Assembly (NCBI GenBank): GCA_021018995.1
Contig: CM037598.1
Location: 76,278,671 to 76,342,670, forward strand
DNA: 64,000 nucleotides
From: Chloranthus sessilifolius
Lineage: Eukaryota > Streptophyta > Magnoliopsida > Chloranthales > Chloranthaceae
Direction: 5' to 3'
Positions within the stretch are counted from its first letter, which is position 1, and every line of letters starts with the position of its first letter. The notes under the pieces are model-generated. The model saw only the letters and a list, made by a program, of their open reading frames with translations, made no database searches and was not told the origin of the DNA. Positions 11,672 through 24,300 of this stretch are shown in pieces. The position numbers and the translations under genes are program-made.

Positions 11672-12338
11672 GTGATTCTATTGCAAAATATGATTGTTGC
11701 TGACAGACTTGGTTGGGTGTCTCTGTTACATGGGTTATCTCAACGGATGCTTGGGGTCTTATTATCAAGTCAAACAGAAGAAACTGCTTTCTGTAATCTA
11801 AGCATTTAACTGATAGAAGCCTTGCGTCTTCTTAGACCAACTGCGGTCTTTATATCCTTCGGTTTGCACCCACTTGCGATCAAAGAAAAAGGGAAAAAAT
11901 CTCTTAGATGTCAGTTCATCAGATTAGATTTATGTAGTGGTAATAACTGAGCTGTTCAATAGCCTGCCGATGACTTGGAGGAAAACTTTGTCACAGTAAC
12001 AAAATTGTTTCTAGTGAGAAGCTGAATTTTGCAAGTATGCTACATGGTCATGGAAGATGTGGTTTGCTTATGTTTCTGTTAGAAATGTTTCTGGCTTGAC
12101 CATGGAGACGATTAAAGAGGGTTATCTATGGAAGTAAGAAACTCTCAGTATTGACTTGTAGAAAGATTACATCACCAAAAGGGTTGTAATTGTGTGGTCA
12201 ACATTATTACACGAGACCTTGCAATTTACTGAACTTGAAATTTGTTAGAAGAGGCTTCGATTAACTCGAGGTGTCTATTCAAGTACCACTTGTAGTAGTG
12301 TTTACCAAATTTGCTTTAAGGTTGAAACTAATTGAGAA
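11672..12338 (+). promoter_or_regulatory. EIN2: Predicted EIN2 5' leader with five upstream ORFs
   Basis: The 667 bp before the EIN2 start codon follow an acceptor-like TTCTACAG and have no further obvious intron. Five upstream ORFs open and close before the main start: 11,690-11,809 (39 codons), 11,908-11,937 (9), 11,970-11,999 (9), 12,037-12,099 (20) and 12,102-12,137 (11). They do not overlap the main start codon, so scanning ribosomes would have to reinitiate or leak past them. The leader boundary is inferred; if it is further spliced, some uORFs would vanish. Confidence 0.4.
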
Positions 12339-15300
12339 ATGGAAACTAAGACCTCCAATGTTACCCCGATGTCGGGTATAATGCCTCGGCTATTTCCATC
12401 TCTTGGACCTGCACTTCTCCTTTCTATGGGATATGTTGATCCTGGGAAGTGGGCCACAGCTGTTGAGGGAGGTGCTCGTTTTGGATTTGATCTGCTTTTA
12501 CTGGTACTCGTTTTCAATTGCACAGGTATTCTCTGTCAGTACCTTGCTGCTCGAATTGGCGTGGTCACAGGAAAGAATCTTGCACAGGTGATTCCTTCTT
12601 CATTTCATAATTATTAGCGCTCTGTTTGCTTAATTTTCTGTCTAGAATTTACAATGTTTCATGAAAGAGACTGACTCCCATCACCGGCTTGTTCATATGG
12701 AAAAAAAAATCATTTTATAAGGTATTACATGTCAGACACTGAGGTTTACGGATATCAGAGCAGCTTCTGACGCTGAGACATCAACGTCACTATATTTAAC
12801 CTATTGAATTCAGTGATAGCCCGTTAATCCTTCATAGAAATTGTCATAATTTGGTTTACATGCGCATACAAATGGCGCTTTACTTCTATTCTGGCAACAT
12901 TTAAGAACATGGAAAGTATTGGTAACGTTTATACTTCGCTATGGATCATCATGATGGATAATTACATTGCTCTCATTCGAAGTTCCAAAGTCGATTATAA
13001 AATTTGTTTCTTGTAGATGCTAACGTGCCATTTAATAATGTTTCCACTTTCTGTGCACTATCTCTTTTTCGTGTTCTATATCAATTTACTTAACCTATTG
13101 TATTTTCTGTTCTGTCGGTGCAAAAGATTTGCAGTGCGGAGTACGGGAAATCCACGTGCATATTGTTGGGACTTCAGGCGGAGGTTTCTGTGTTGGTTTT
13201 GGAACTGACTATGGTATTTTTCTGCTTTATCTAAGTTAGCGGTCATGTATCTACTTTCTTTATCCTAAATGGAAACTAGAAATAATAACTAGTCTCTTGA
13301 AAGTTTGATTAGCTCTAACATACATTTTCATTGACCATGCCAGATTATAGGCATAGCACATGGACTTAACATTCTGTTGGGGTTAGACCTAATTACCTGT
13401 GTCCTTTTTACTGCAATTGATGTCGTTCTATTTCCACTTCTTATCACCTTCTTGGTAAGCTTAGTTGTTTATATGCTCTTCTATATTTGCTACTGATATG
13501 CAATCTTAGTTAGTACTCATGCTCTAATGGTTATTACTTGTGGTTTTACTTGTTTTCAGGAAAGACGCAAGCCAGAAGTGTTGTTATTAAGTGTTGCAGG
13601 CTTTACATTGCTTTTTTATGTATTTGGAGTACTCCTCAGTCAACCAGAAATCCCACTTGTCATTAATGGGACACTGCCAAGGTTGAGAGGGGAAAGTGCA
13701 TACTTACTCATGGGTCTACTTGGTGCAAATATCATGCCTCATAATTTTTACTTCCACTCTTCTATTGTACAGGTTGCTTGATACTGTCTTTTCCTGCTAA
13801 TTTTTCCCTTTTGCGTTCAGTTTTAATTTTCATATTTCACATTTTAATGTATTGATTCTTTGACAATTACACTTTCAATTTTTTTGTAGATATTACTTTT
13901 TAAGTTTTGTGTTTTAGTCAATTCCTTCCCATTTTATAGATGCTTACCTAGAATAGCAAGCATCAAGATGCTCAAACACAAAGAAAATGGATTTGAAAAG
14001 CTTAGATTTGCAAATATTACATATAATGTGATCTTCCCCTAATGTATTTTGTCCTCCTTTTTGTTTTCTTTTCTCTTTGGAAAATCGCTATTGTCTTAGA
14101 AAACACCGATTAACCTAAGGGGGGGGGTTGCCTATTATTTATTTAATTAATCAAACAACCACAAAGTATAAAATAATCGCAATCACATAAGGTACAAGAA
14201 TTTTTTTTTTTTTGATCGGTAATGGAGATTATATTAAAGACAACAAGACGCTGAAAGACAATACAACCCCGGTATGCAGAAATCAAAACCGGAAAAAGCA
14301 AAAGAGAGAAAACCCAAAAATACAACATCGACACACACCACAGCCAACGCGGGCTGCGCTCAACCCGGATCCCACGAGAAGGCAGTGCGACTCCTGCCAA
14401 CCCTACCTCTTGACACCCAAAACTTCACCAAGTCCGGGACCACCCTCAACCTAGATCCCACGAGAAGGCAGTGCGGCTCTCGCCAACCCTACCTCTCGAC
14501 ACCCAAAAACTCACCAAGTCCGTGACCGCTTTAACAACCATCCCCACAGGTTTACTCTTATTCTCGAAGATCCTGGCATTCCTTTTGCATCATAAACACC
14601 AAAAAACAGCTAACAAGGATGCGCTCCAGTACTCTCCACTATCCCCCTCAACCTTCGCACCTGCCCAAGGTACAAAATTTTTAACATGGTAAAAGCCTAA
14701 CAAGGAACATCAACGGGACCTCGTCTAGAGAAGCAAATCTACTAAGAAAGTTAACAACGACTTACAAAAGTACTGAATGATATGTAGACCTATCACACTG
14801 ATGCACCCCACGACAACAGTCCTATCAAACCGTTACGCCTACCAACAAATCCCAGATCCGTCCCTTCAGAGTGCTCCTGATTTGCTTCCAAACAATCGAC
14901 GATATTACCCACGGTGATCAACGCTCAAATCAACTGGCAACCGGATACTTGAGTCCTCAAGTATTGCAAAATCAATTAAGAATTGGGTAAAAAGGCTTTT
15001 TGATCTCAAAACCGATTTTCCAAAACCAAAGGTTCAAAAAGGCAAAACCTGAGGATGGGTTCTTCTCTTCTGAAATTTAGAAGGTTGTAATTTGGAAGAT
15101 GTTGATGAATAGCTTCAAAACTAATGTTTATATAAAAGGTTTAGTAAGGGCTTTAAAATAAGTAGGACTTTTAAACCATATAAAGCTTTAAAAAAAGTTA
15201 TTCAAAAATTTTGAAATTCTTCTTTAACCAACCGACTGCTCCTCAAGTGGTCGACTGATCAACCAGTCGGCCGCTTGATGATAAGTCAGCCGGTTTGACC

Positions 15301-18300
15301 AGTTCATGGATTTCTAAGGTGTAGAAATTCGTGAAATTCACAGCTTGATTGTGATTAAATTATAGACGCGTGGGCAACCTTCCTACTATCGAATTATTTT
15401 GTTCCTTTGACTTTTCTGTGCTTATTCACTTGGTCACACGCTTTGTGGGAGTTACACTGATTTTAGTATGGCCGTGACAACAAAATTCTTGACAATCTCC
15501 CCCTTTGTCGCATACTATAACAAAAACTGTATTTACAAGGGACTCAAAAGAAAAGATTACATTTTTTTTATTATAGTCCTAATATATTCATTCTATATGC
15601 AATGCAAAGATGCAAAAATTAAAGTACATTGGACTCAACTTCCCCTAAATCTAAGGCCAAGTGCACCAAACGGCCCTACAAAAAAAAAATTCCCTTGTAG
15701 AACTTGATTGAAAATATTAGTCCTCTCTCTCTTTTCTTCTCTCTCCCCTTTTTTGTAATGAATGTGACAAAACATAAACAAACCCACGTAAAAGATATGG
15801 CACTGTTAATCAGTGTAGTAAAACTCGACGAGTTCACTCGGAACTCGGGCGAGTTGACTCGGCTCAACCATATTTCGAGTCGACTCGTCGATACACTCGA
15901 ACCACCTAAACACTCGGTCCACTTGCCGAGTCAGCCCGGAAACTCAATTGAGTTTGTCGGCTCGACGAGTCGACTCATACTGAAGTTTCTTTAAAGATAA
16001 GCGATTTTTTTTTTGGTTTTCTCAAAGGGCTTTTTAGTAAAAAGCCAATTTTCTATAAGTATTGACCCTAACGACAACCTAACTCTATTGACCACTAATC
16101 TCTCGAGACCCTAACTTCTTGGTGCGAAAAACCCTTGTGAGGCCTTGCGAAGAAGAATAAGAAAGTTTGACTAGCTCTACTGCAGATGGGGACCTCGACT
16201 AGCTCTACTTCAGATGGGGATTCGGATGAAGTTGATCGCCTAATTCGCGTGGGTCGTGACCTAGGAATGACCTTCATGGGTTCGGATGAAGCCCTCAGGG
16301 AGGGTTTCAGCTCAATTCTTGTATGCTGATCACCCAATGCCGAGAAGAACCGGTGGGGCAAGTCTCGGGAGCTCGCTCGGTTACAGTGGGGGATGTCTGA
16401 TGGGTGGGGAGCAGGGGGTTCTTAAACCGCAGTTTCCTTCCTTAGGCGAGCTTCTCGTCGTCTCTTTATGAAGATGCTTTTGTGGAATGTCAGGGGTATC
16501 TGCGATTGGTCCAAGCGTGCTGGTGTGAAGCGGGTGATCGCTATGATCAATCCGGCCGTCGTTACACTTCAAGAAACTAAGTGGGGCTGCTGCGATAGGT
16601 TCAAAGTGGCGTCTGTGCTTGGCGGAAATTGCTGGGGATGGGTTGGGGTGGACTCCGCTGGAGCCTCGGGAGGTATCTTGGTAGCATGGAACACCTTAAT
16701 GTTCGACAAAATTGATGAAGAGGTGGGGCACTATTCGACCTCCGTGGTTCCTCGCAATAAGGACACTGGTAAAATTTGGTTGTTTTCGGGTATCTATGGG
16801 CTGTCAAATAATAGATACTGTGGCGACTTCTGGTTTGAGTTTACTACTCTGGCAGCGAGATGGGATTATCCTATTTGCTTGGATGGAGATTTCAACGCTA
16901 TCAGATGGGCCCATGAGAAGCATGGTGGGCCGTCGGACCTTGCAATGATGTGCGCATTCAACTCCTTTATCTCGGATTGGGAGGTGATTGATCCCTCTGG
17001 CGGGGTCAAGATTCGCTTGGTCCAACCTTCAGGAGCGTCCCTCTTTAAGTCGACTTAATAGATTTCTCTGTTCGTCAGAATGGATGGACATATTTCCGGT
17101 TGCCAAACTAGAGGGGCTGGCCAGGGCTGTTTCTGATCACCGACCTTTGCTGCTTAGTTGTGTTTCACGGGGAAGGGGCCTTCCCTTTCCGATTCGAAAA
17201 TATGTGGCTGCTTGACGATCAATTTCAAGCGGCGGTTACTACTTGGTGGAGCAAGCCCACCACTGCGGGGACGGCTGCTTTCAGATTTGTATCAAAATTT
17301 CATCGGTTCAAGGGGCACATTAAGACATGGAATCGAGAGGTGTATGGGCTGGTTCATGTCGCAAAAGAGGCTTTGCTTATTTGACTAAAAGAGAGTGACG
17401 ATCTAGAGGAGCATCGGGACTTGTCAGATTAGGAAAGAGAGGAGAGGCTGTTAAAGAAATCAGAATTCAATGACAAGTGTTTGGTTGAGGAAGTGTGCTG
17501 GAGGCAAAAAGCGAAGGTGTGGTGGCTCAAAGAGGGAGATAATAACACCAAGTTCTTCCATGCAGTCGCCAATGCTCGCAACAAGATCAACCACTTGGGT
17601 AAGATTATCGTTGGGGGTGTTGCTTACTCTGATCATGAGCAGATAAGGTCACAGGTCATCAACTACTACACAAGCCTGTACTTTGACAAGGGTCTCGCTC
17701 GTCCAGGGTTGGATGGGCTTGTGTTTCAATCCATCTCAGAGGTTGAGAGTGCTGATGTTGAGATGTCATTCACGGAGGATGAGGTGTGGCGAGCCATCAA
17801 GTTCGGAGGTAAAAACAAATCCCCGTGGCCCAACGACTTCACGTTGGAATTTTACCGCAATTTTACCGAATATTTTGGCCGATTCTTAAATCCGATCTCA
17901 TGGAAGTCCTTCACGAGTTCCATGCCAACAACTTCATTGGGCGAAGCCTAAACTCCACATTTATTACTCTCATTCCAAAGAGAGATGGGGCGGAAGACCT
18001 CTCGAATATCCGTCTGATTTGCCTCCTCAACTATTTGTACAAGATCATCTCGAAGGTTCTGGCCAACAGAATCAAACCATTAATGGACATGATCATTTCG
18101 GTAAACCAGGAAGCTTATGTTTATGGGACACAATTGGTGGACCTCGTGGTAGTGGCTCATGAGGTAATACACCCAGCCCATCCCCATCGCTAGCCCACTG
18201 CCCTTTGGAAGGTGGACATGGAAAAAGCTTCTGAGTTATGATAGAGTAAGTTGGGACTGTTTAGCCTACATTCTAAGTAGACTTGGGTTCGGGAGTACGT

Positions 18301-21300
18301 GGAGGGGGTGGATGAGGGCCTGCTACTCCTCGGCTTGGTACTCTGTTTTGATTAATGGGACACCTGCGAGATACTTCAAGAGTACCAGAGGGATTCGTCA
18401 GGGAGACTCGCTTTCCCCCTTCTTATTTAACATGGTAGGCGAAGCCCTCACTGGTCTCATTGCGCGCGCCAGACAGTTTCAATACATCATGGGAATCCAG
18501 GTGGGTTCGCACTTCGTGGGGCTGCTTTATCCCATAGCTCCAATATGTTGATGATACCGTCCTATTCGGGAAAGCAGACGTTGAGGAATTCAGGTCTTTG
18601 ACGGAGATCCTAACAGTTTACGAGGCAGTTTCGGGACAGCGGATTAATTTACACAAGTCCACAGTTATGGGAATTGGAGTCACCGATCAATTGTTGGCAG
18701 AATTAGCTGAGACGGTGAACTGCGCGGTGGAGAAGCTCTCGATAAAATATTTGGGCTTGCCTCTCGGGCTCGGGCAACCATCTGCTAGAAGATGGGATCC
18801 GGTAATTCTGAAATTTGAGCAGAGGTTGTCGTCGTGGAAAGGCAAATTCCTCAGCAGTGGGGGTCGCCTTATGCTGGTGAAATTCGTACTGTCTAGTCTA
18901 CCCATCTTCTACATGTCTATGTTCAAATGCCCGATCAACATTATCCTTCGGCTCGAACAAATCCAAAGGGATTTCTTATGGGAGGGATCGGGCCTTGATA
19001 GGCGTTATCATCTGGTGAACTAGGACACATGCCAATTCCCGATTTGTTGCGGCGGTCTCGGCATCCGCAGTTTGCGGTGGACAAATATTGCGCTTTGGAA
19101 CTGGTGGGCTGGATTGGATGGTGAAAGGAACAACCTTTGGCGTGTAGTGTTGGCTGAAAAGTATGGTCAATCGCACGACAATTGGGGCATTAGCGTGGCA
19201 TCTCACAGGGGCACTTCAGCGTGGTGGAAAGGCATTTGTGGTACTTGGAATCTTTATGCCAGGTGGTTTCGATACAGTTGGGGCAGTGGTACCCGGATTT
19301 GATTTTAGGACACTTGGGTGGAGTGTGGTCTTCTCAAATCCTTCCCAGACATTTTTGTCATATCCAGGAACCCGCTGGGTGTGATTGCTGATTTTTTCTC
19401 GAAGTCGCAAGGGGGTAGGCTGTGGGATATTTACCACTTGCAGACTCCTTAAAGGAGATGAGGTGGCTTCTTACTCTAGGCTACTGTCTTCCCTCTACGA
19501 GCTGCTCCGGAATCCTCACCATTTGGATGACCAGGTCTGAACCCCCAGTAAAAACAACTGTTTCAGCGTCAAGTAGAACTTCAGGATGCTCTCGAGTCGC
19601 CATTTGATCAAGTTCCAAGGGGTGGGGCTGTGGAAGGAAGCCATCTCTCCCAAGGTCAAATTCTTTGCGTGGACGCTCTTCAAAGGAAAAATTCTTATGA
19701 TTGACCAACTTCTTCGGTGAGAGAAGATCATGCCCAACCAATTTGCATGAGGAAGAGTCGGCCGTGCACCTCTTCCTACACTGCTGGGTGGCCCGCAAGA
19801 TTTGGAGTGCCATCCTACAATCTTTTGATATGCTATGGGTGACTCCATCATCGCCCTACCACCAATTTCTGATGTGGTCTTCTGTCAGTTTGGAAGGGCA
19901 GCTACGAGACTACTGGAAGACTAGCTTCTTTGCGGTTACTTGGAGTATTTGGCTTGAAAGAAATGTGCGAATCTTTGAGCGCAAGCGCCGGCCAGTGGGG
20001 ATGATTCTTAAGTCTATTAGAGGCCTAATGTGGTTATGGGGTGCAAGAGGTTGTGTCGATGTTAGGGGTGAAACTCCTCCATGGGATTCGGGTTAGGAGA
20101 GATGCTTTTGCTTTGGCTGCTGTGGCCTCGTTGCTCTGGGAGTCCCTCTGTATTTTTGGTTTTTGCTTCTCTTTTTTGGTTGTGGTGTCTTTGTATTGGT
20201 CCTTTCAACATCTTACTAGCTTTCAATATATTTTGTGCATTACCGATAAAAAAAAATAAAAATTTAAATATATTTATTCTTATTTGGCTTAAAAATATCG
20301 GGCTTTGGGTTAAAATCCCTAAACCTTTCCTTTTTTCTTTTGATTCACGGTTAAAAATCACCATGAATCAATGTGGTTTGCGATTCACAGTGATTCACAA
20401 TGAATCACTGTGGGTTTTTTTTTTTGAAGCTCAAGCATGAGGGCTTTAATTTTGGTTTGATTCACTCCCATTTTTTTAAGGGACTGCTACCAACCCTCCA
20501 CCAATTGCTGAATATCCCTTATTAAGTGTAGCTGAATACCGTTGATTGCTTTGAGTCGGACGATGGAGATTATTTTTCTCCAATCTTTTACACAACTGAT
20601 ATGTGTGTGTGTATTGAATAACCCGAGTCGGAATGAGTTTCTGAGTTGACTCTACTCAGGTGACTTCTGAGTCGAGATTCATTCTTTAAAAGTGTTGTTA
20701 CAATGATAAGCTGAAGTGCTAAGAGAAAATCTCAGCTCCATAAAGTAGAAATGCTAAAACTGAATGCAATAGAGCAGAGATAATCACATAACTATTTGTG
20801 GGCAAAGGAGGAAGAAGTTTGGGAGGGTGATAATATGGTTCTTCAAAGGGTGCTGAAGAGGATGTAACTATGGAGAGGTTGAAGCATCATCGACGCCTTG
20901 TTGATCTAAGAACCGATTTGGGCGACTGTTGGTTTGTCTCGGAGTGTGCTTGTTATTATAAAAATTGATGATAAAGAATCACATAAAATGATGGCAAAAA
21001 CAAAAAAAAACAAAATGAAACCAAAAATGGATGAACACAAGCACAAAACCAAACACACAGTCTTGCAAGATCCAGGGCCTGTTATAGCAAGTTTTACGAA
21101 GTAAGAGTTTGTCCCACGGAGAGTATTGATCTAAACCTCAAAGGGCATAGTAAATCTCCAGATCTGACTACAGATCTGTCAACTCTAAAGAGAGCGTGTT
21201 TAAGTGTGACAAAGCTACACTAAAAACAGAAATAAAACTAAAGCTAAAGAAAGGGGAAAAAGAAGGATGATGGAGCGTGGTAAAATAAGTAAAAAGGGTG

Positions 21301-24300
21301 AGAAGTAGGCAGCTGTGGTTAACTCAGTTCTGTAGCTCAGATTAAGATATGGATCTGCAGCAGTCCTTCAGATGGCTACAAGCACATATGCAAGGTAGAA
21401 AAATCTAGACTAACCCAGAGGTATGGACTGATCTTAGAGTTATATTTTGTCCACTGGAATGACCACAAATATCCCAGGGATTTCATTCAATCAATAGATT
21501 AAACCAGAACAGAAATCCCATTGCAGACACTATGTTTGTCAGGCTCCAAGCTCATGCATTCATAGGAGCAAACAGTCCTTGAAGATCAGGTGGAAAAATC
21601 CAAGGCTGAATGGGACTTTAGACTCAGCTGGTCATTGCTGCAAAAAGGCCTGCAATGATCCAACTCACAAATCTGCAATCTCTACACAATACTAGATCTA
21701 GATACTGAAAATGCAATGTAAAATAGAAGAGAGTCTGGCTCTGCAACAATCTCTCACAAGGCTACAAACTCAAGTGCAGAGAGGAAGAATCCATCTCAAC
21801 CCTGTGATTTAGACCAACCTTAGGGCTATGATCTGTCCACTGGAATGGTCACAAATCACCCCATAGATTATCCTATTCACAAGGTTGAAGACAGAACATT
21901 AAAACTGCTGCTGTCACCATGGCTGAAAGGCTACAAGCTCAAATAGCCATGGGAGCATTAAATCTATAAATCTATGAAAAAAGTACAGAGAAAATACAGA
22001 TCTAATGGAACATTCAGCATGACAATTCATTGATTAAAAAAAACTTACAATGATAGCAAACAAGGCAGTAGCCATTGCAAAGAATCCCAAAACAGCTCAC
22101 TGCCTGCTTACAAAACCCATTACAAACCTGAAACTAAACCTAGCTGCTTACAAAGAAGCTTAGCCCAGCATTGCTGCTATGCTAAGGCAAAAGAAAATGG
22201 AAAATAAAAGGGAAAAGAGCTTGGCTCAAAACCCTAGAAAAAGAAAACCTAATTTTGATCCAGCTATTCTAGATTGAAACCCTAAATGAACACATGCTAT
22301 CTTGGCTCCTTTACAAAACAACAAACTGTTCTACTTATACAATCCATAAACCCTAATTTGAAGTAGCCAATCTGAAGAAAGATGCTTTGGAGTTGATTTT
22401 GTGGCCAATCTGTGACCGTTGGATTGCCTCGGGATGTGTGGGACAGCTGGGCATCTAGGGAGTTGTGCCTTAGAAGCTGTGAAATCCCCACAATGCCCTT
22501 GTGCATTGAATGGGAAGTCAAGATCCCGAGCCTCGCGAGGTTGGATTAGCTGCTGGAGAGAGCTCGCGTGGCTGTTGCTAGGATGTCACGCAGCTGAAGT
22601 AGGCTCGCGAGGTTCAAATGGGCATAAATCAGCTCGCTAGGATGCAGCTCGCCAAGTTCTCGCGAGGATGGAATGGACTGCACGAGTTCCTTAATGGTTC
22701 AGGCTCTTAGCTCGCGAGGATGAAGACATTCACGCGGGATCTGTGCGAGTTCTTTTTCTAAAGTTGCAAAGCAGCTCGCGAGGATCCTTGATTCTGTCTT
22801 TGAAGTGCGTGAGGACCGTGCGAGTGCTTGGCGACGGAAAGTTCTGAAGCTGCAATCTGCGCGGGAGCTTCGCGACTACTGCGCGAGGAGGCCTTCTGAA
22901 GCTTTTCCTTGACTGAGCTGCGCGAGGTCTGCGTGAGTGGCCTATGCTGCAGGTTCCAGCCTTGCGAGAAAGCGCGCGAGGACTGCGCGAGGTAGCTTCT
23001 ATGTGAATTAAACCACGCAAGATCTTCGCGAGACTTCATATTTGCTCTTCTGCTGCAGTGCACAGGCCACTACAACAGTCCTCTCTGCTTGGGTCCTTCT
23101 CCTTTTCATCTGTTGGACTCCCAGGGCCCACCAAAGCATGCCAAACTGCCCCAATGGTGTGAACCACCATGGTGCATACAGGTGTTCTTCACTCAGCTCT
23201 AAGAGTTAACTTTAAAATTCATTCTTCCTGGCTTGAAATGGTGGATTGCAGCAGTTAAACTCTTATTTTGCTGTTATCTACAAAACACACTTAAAATACA
23301 TTATTAACATGCTCAAAGGTCCATCAAAGGCTAGGTTGAGGGGTGAAAAATGGTATTTTTCAGTGCTCAACAACGATGCATGCCTCTCCTCATAGAAGAT
23401 AAATCCCTCTTTACATAAGACATGTCTTTTCCATAGTTTGCTTGGAAAGAGACAAAGTCCCTTTGTAGGGTATCTACTACCCTGCGAAGAATGTTTAGAT
23501 GCTCAGCTAGAAATTGTTCATCATCCTGGTGGGTATATGTCTCTCTTGCGGGTTCAACCTTCATATTGATTTCTTCTTGATTGTCCTCCACTGCAGTCTC
23601 GGGAACTTCATCATCGAGATCCCTAATAGTCGCCGGATGATTTTCTTTGATCCCTAGAATTCGCTTTATATTTCTATTATTCAATTTTAGGGGTCTATTG
23701 GCAGGCAATCCATATGATCCTGTATGGGGAACGACGATGTAGCGAACAATGGCAGCAGCAGGGAGTGCGCCAACTTTAGTGTTAGACACTGCCTTCTCCA
23801 AGAGATTTAGAAAAATAATAGTGGAGGGCAGAACTGAGTGCCAATGACAATCAGGTACGTTAGATATAGTTGATCCCAATATACCTGCTGTTTATTCCCT
23901 AATATAGGTAAGACTTAAAAGAGTACAAAATAAGATGTGATGAAGAATGCGATACTTCTTACGAAGGAGGGAGACACTATAAAGGCTGTATTGTGATACC
24001 TCAGTCGTGGTTGGATGCACAAAATTTTTTGTCACCAAACTTAGCTGATCCTCTATGCCCTTTTGATCAAGGCCCGACCACAGTTCCATGAGAGGTTTAA
24101 GAGAGATGTGAGATAATTTGACGGGTGACTTCAATAAATTTTGATTTCACCCAGGCCACCATGTAGAGATCTTCTTTTCTGTGATCTCTCATGTCCGAAT
24201 AGAAGTATTAGATGCGATCAGGAAAGACTTCTCCTTCAATGTTGGAGAGGGGGCGCCATTGACGGTTTCTATTAACAAAATCGAGAAGGCCAAATTCTTG

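Noticed and set aside
13017-13208. 63-codon frame covering EIN2 exon 2
   Set aside because: It uses a different frame from the EIN2 protein; the correct frame gives [17 protein letters not shown] between clean splice sites.
22730-23063. Two overlapping 96-101-codon frames on the - strand in the CGCGAG cluster
   Set aside because: Arg/Ser-rich translations arise from the repeated GC-rich words; there is no domain, and they overlap each other in different frames.
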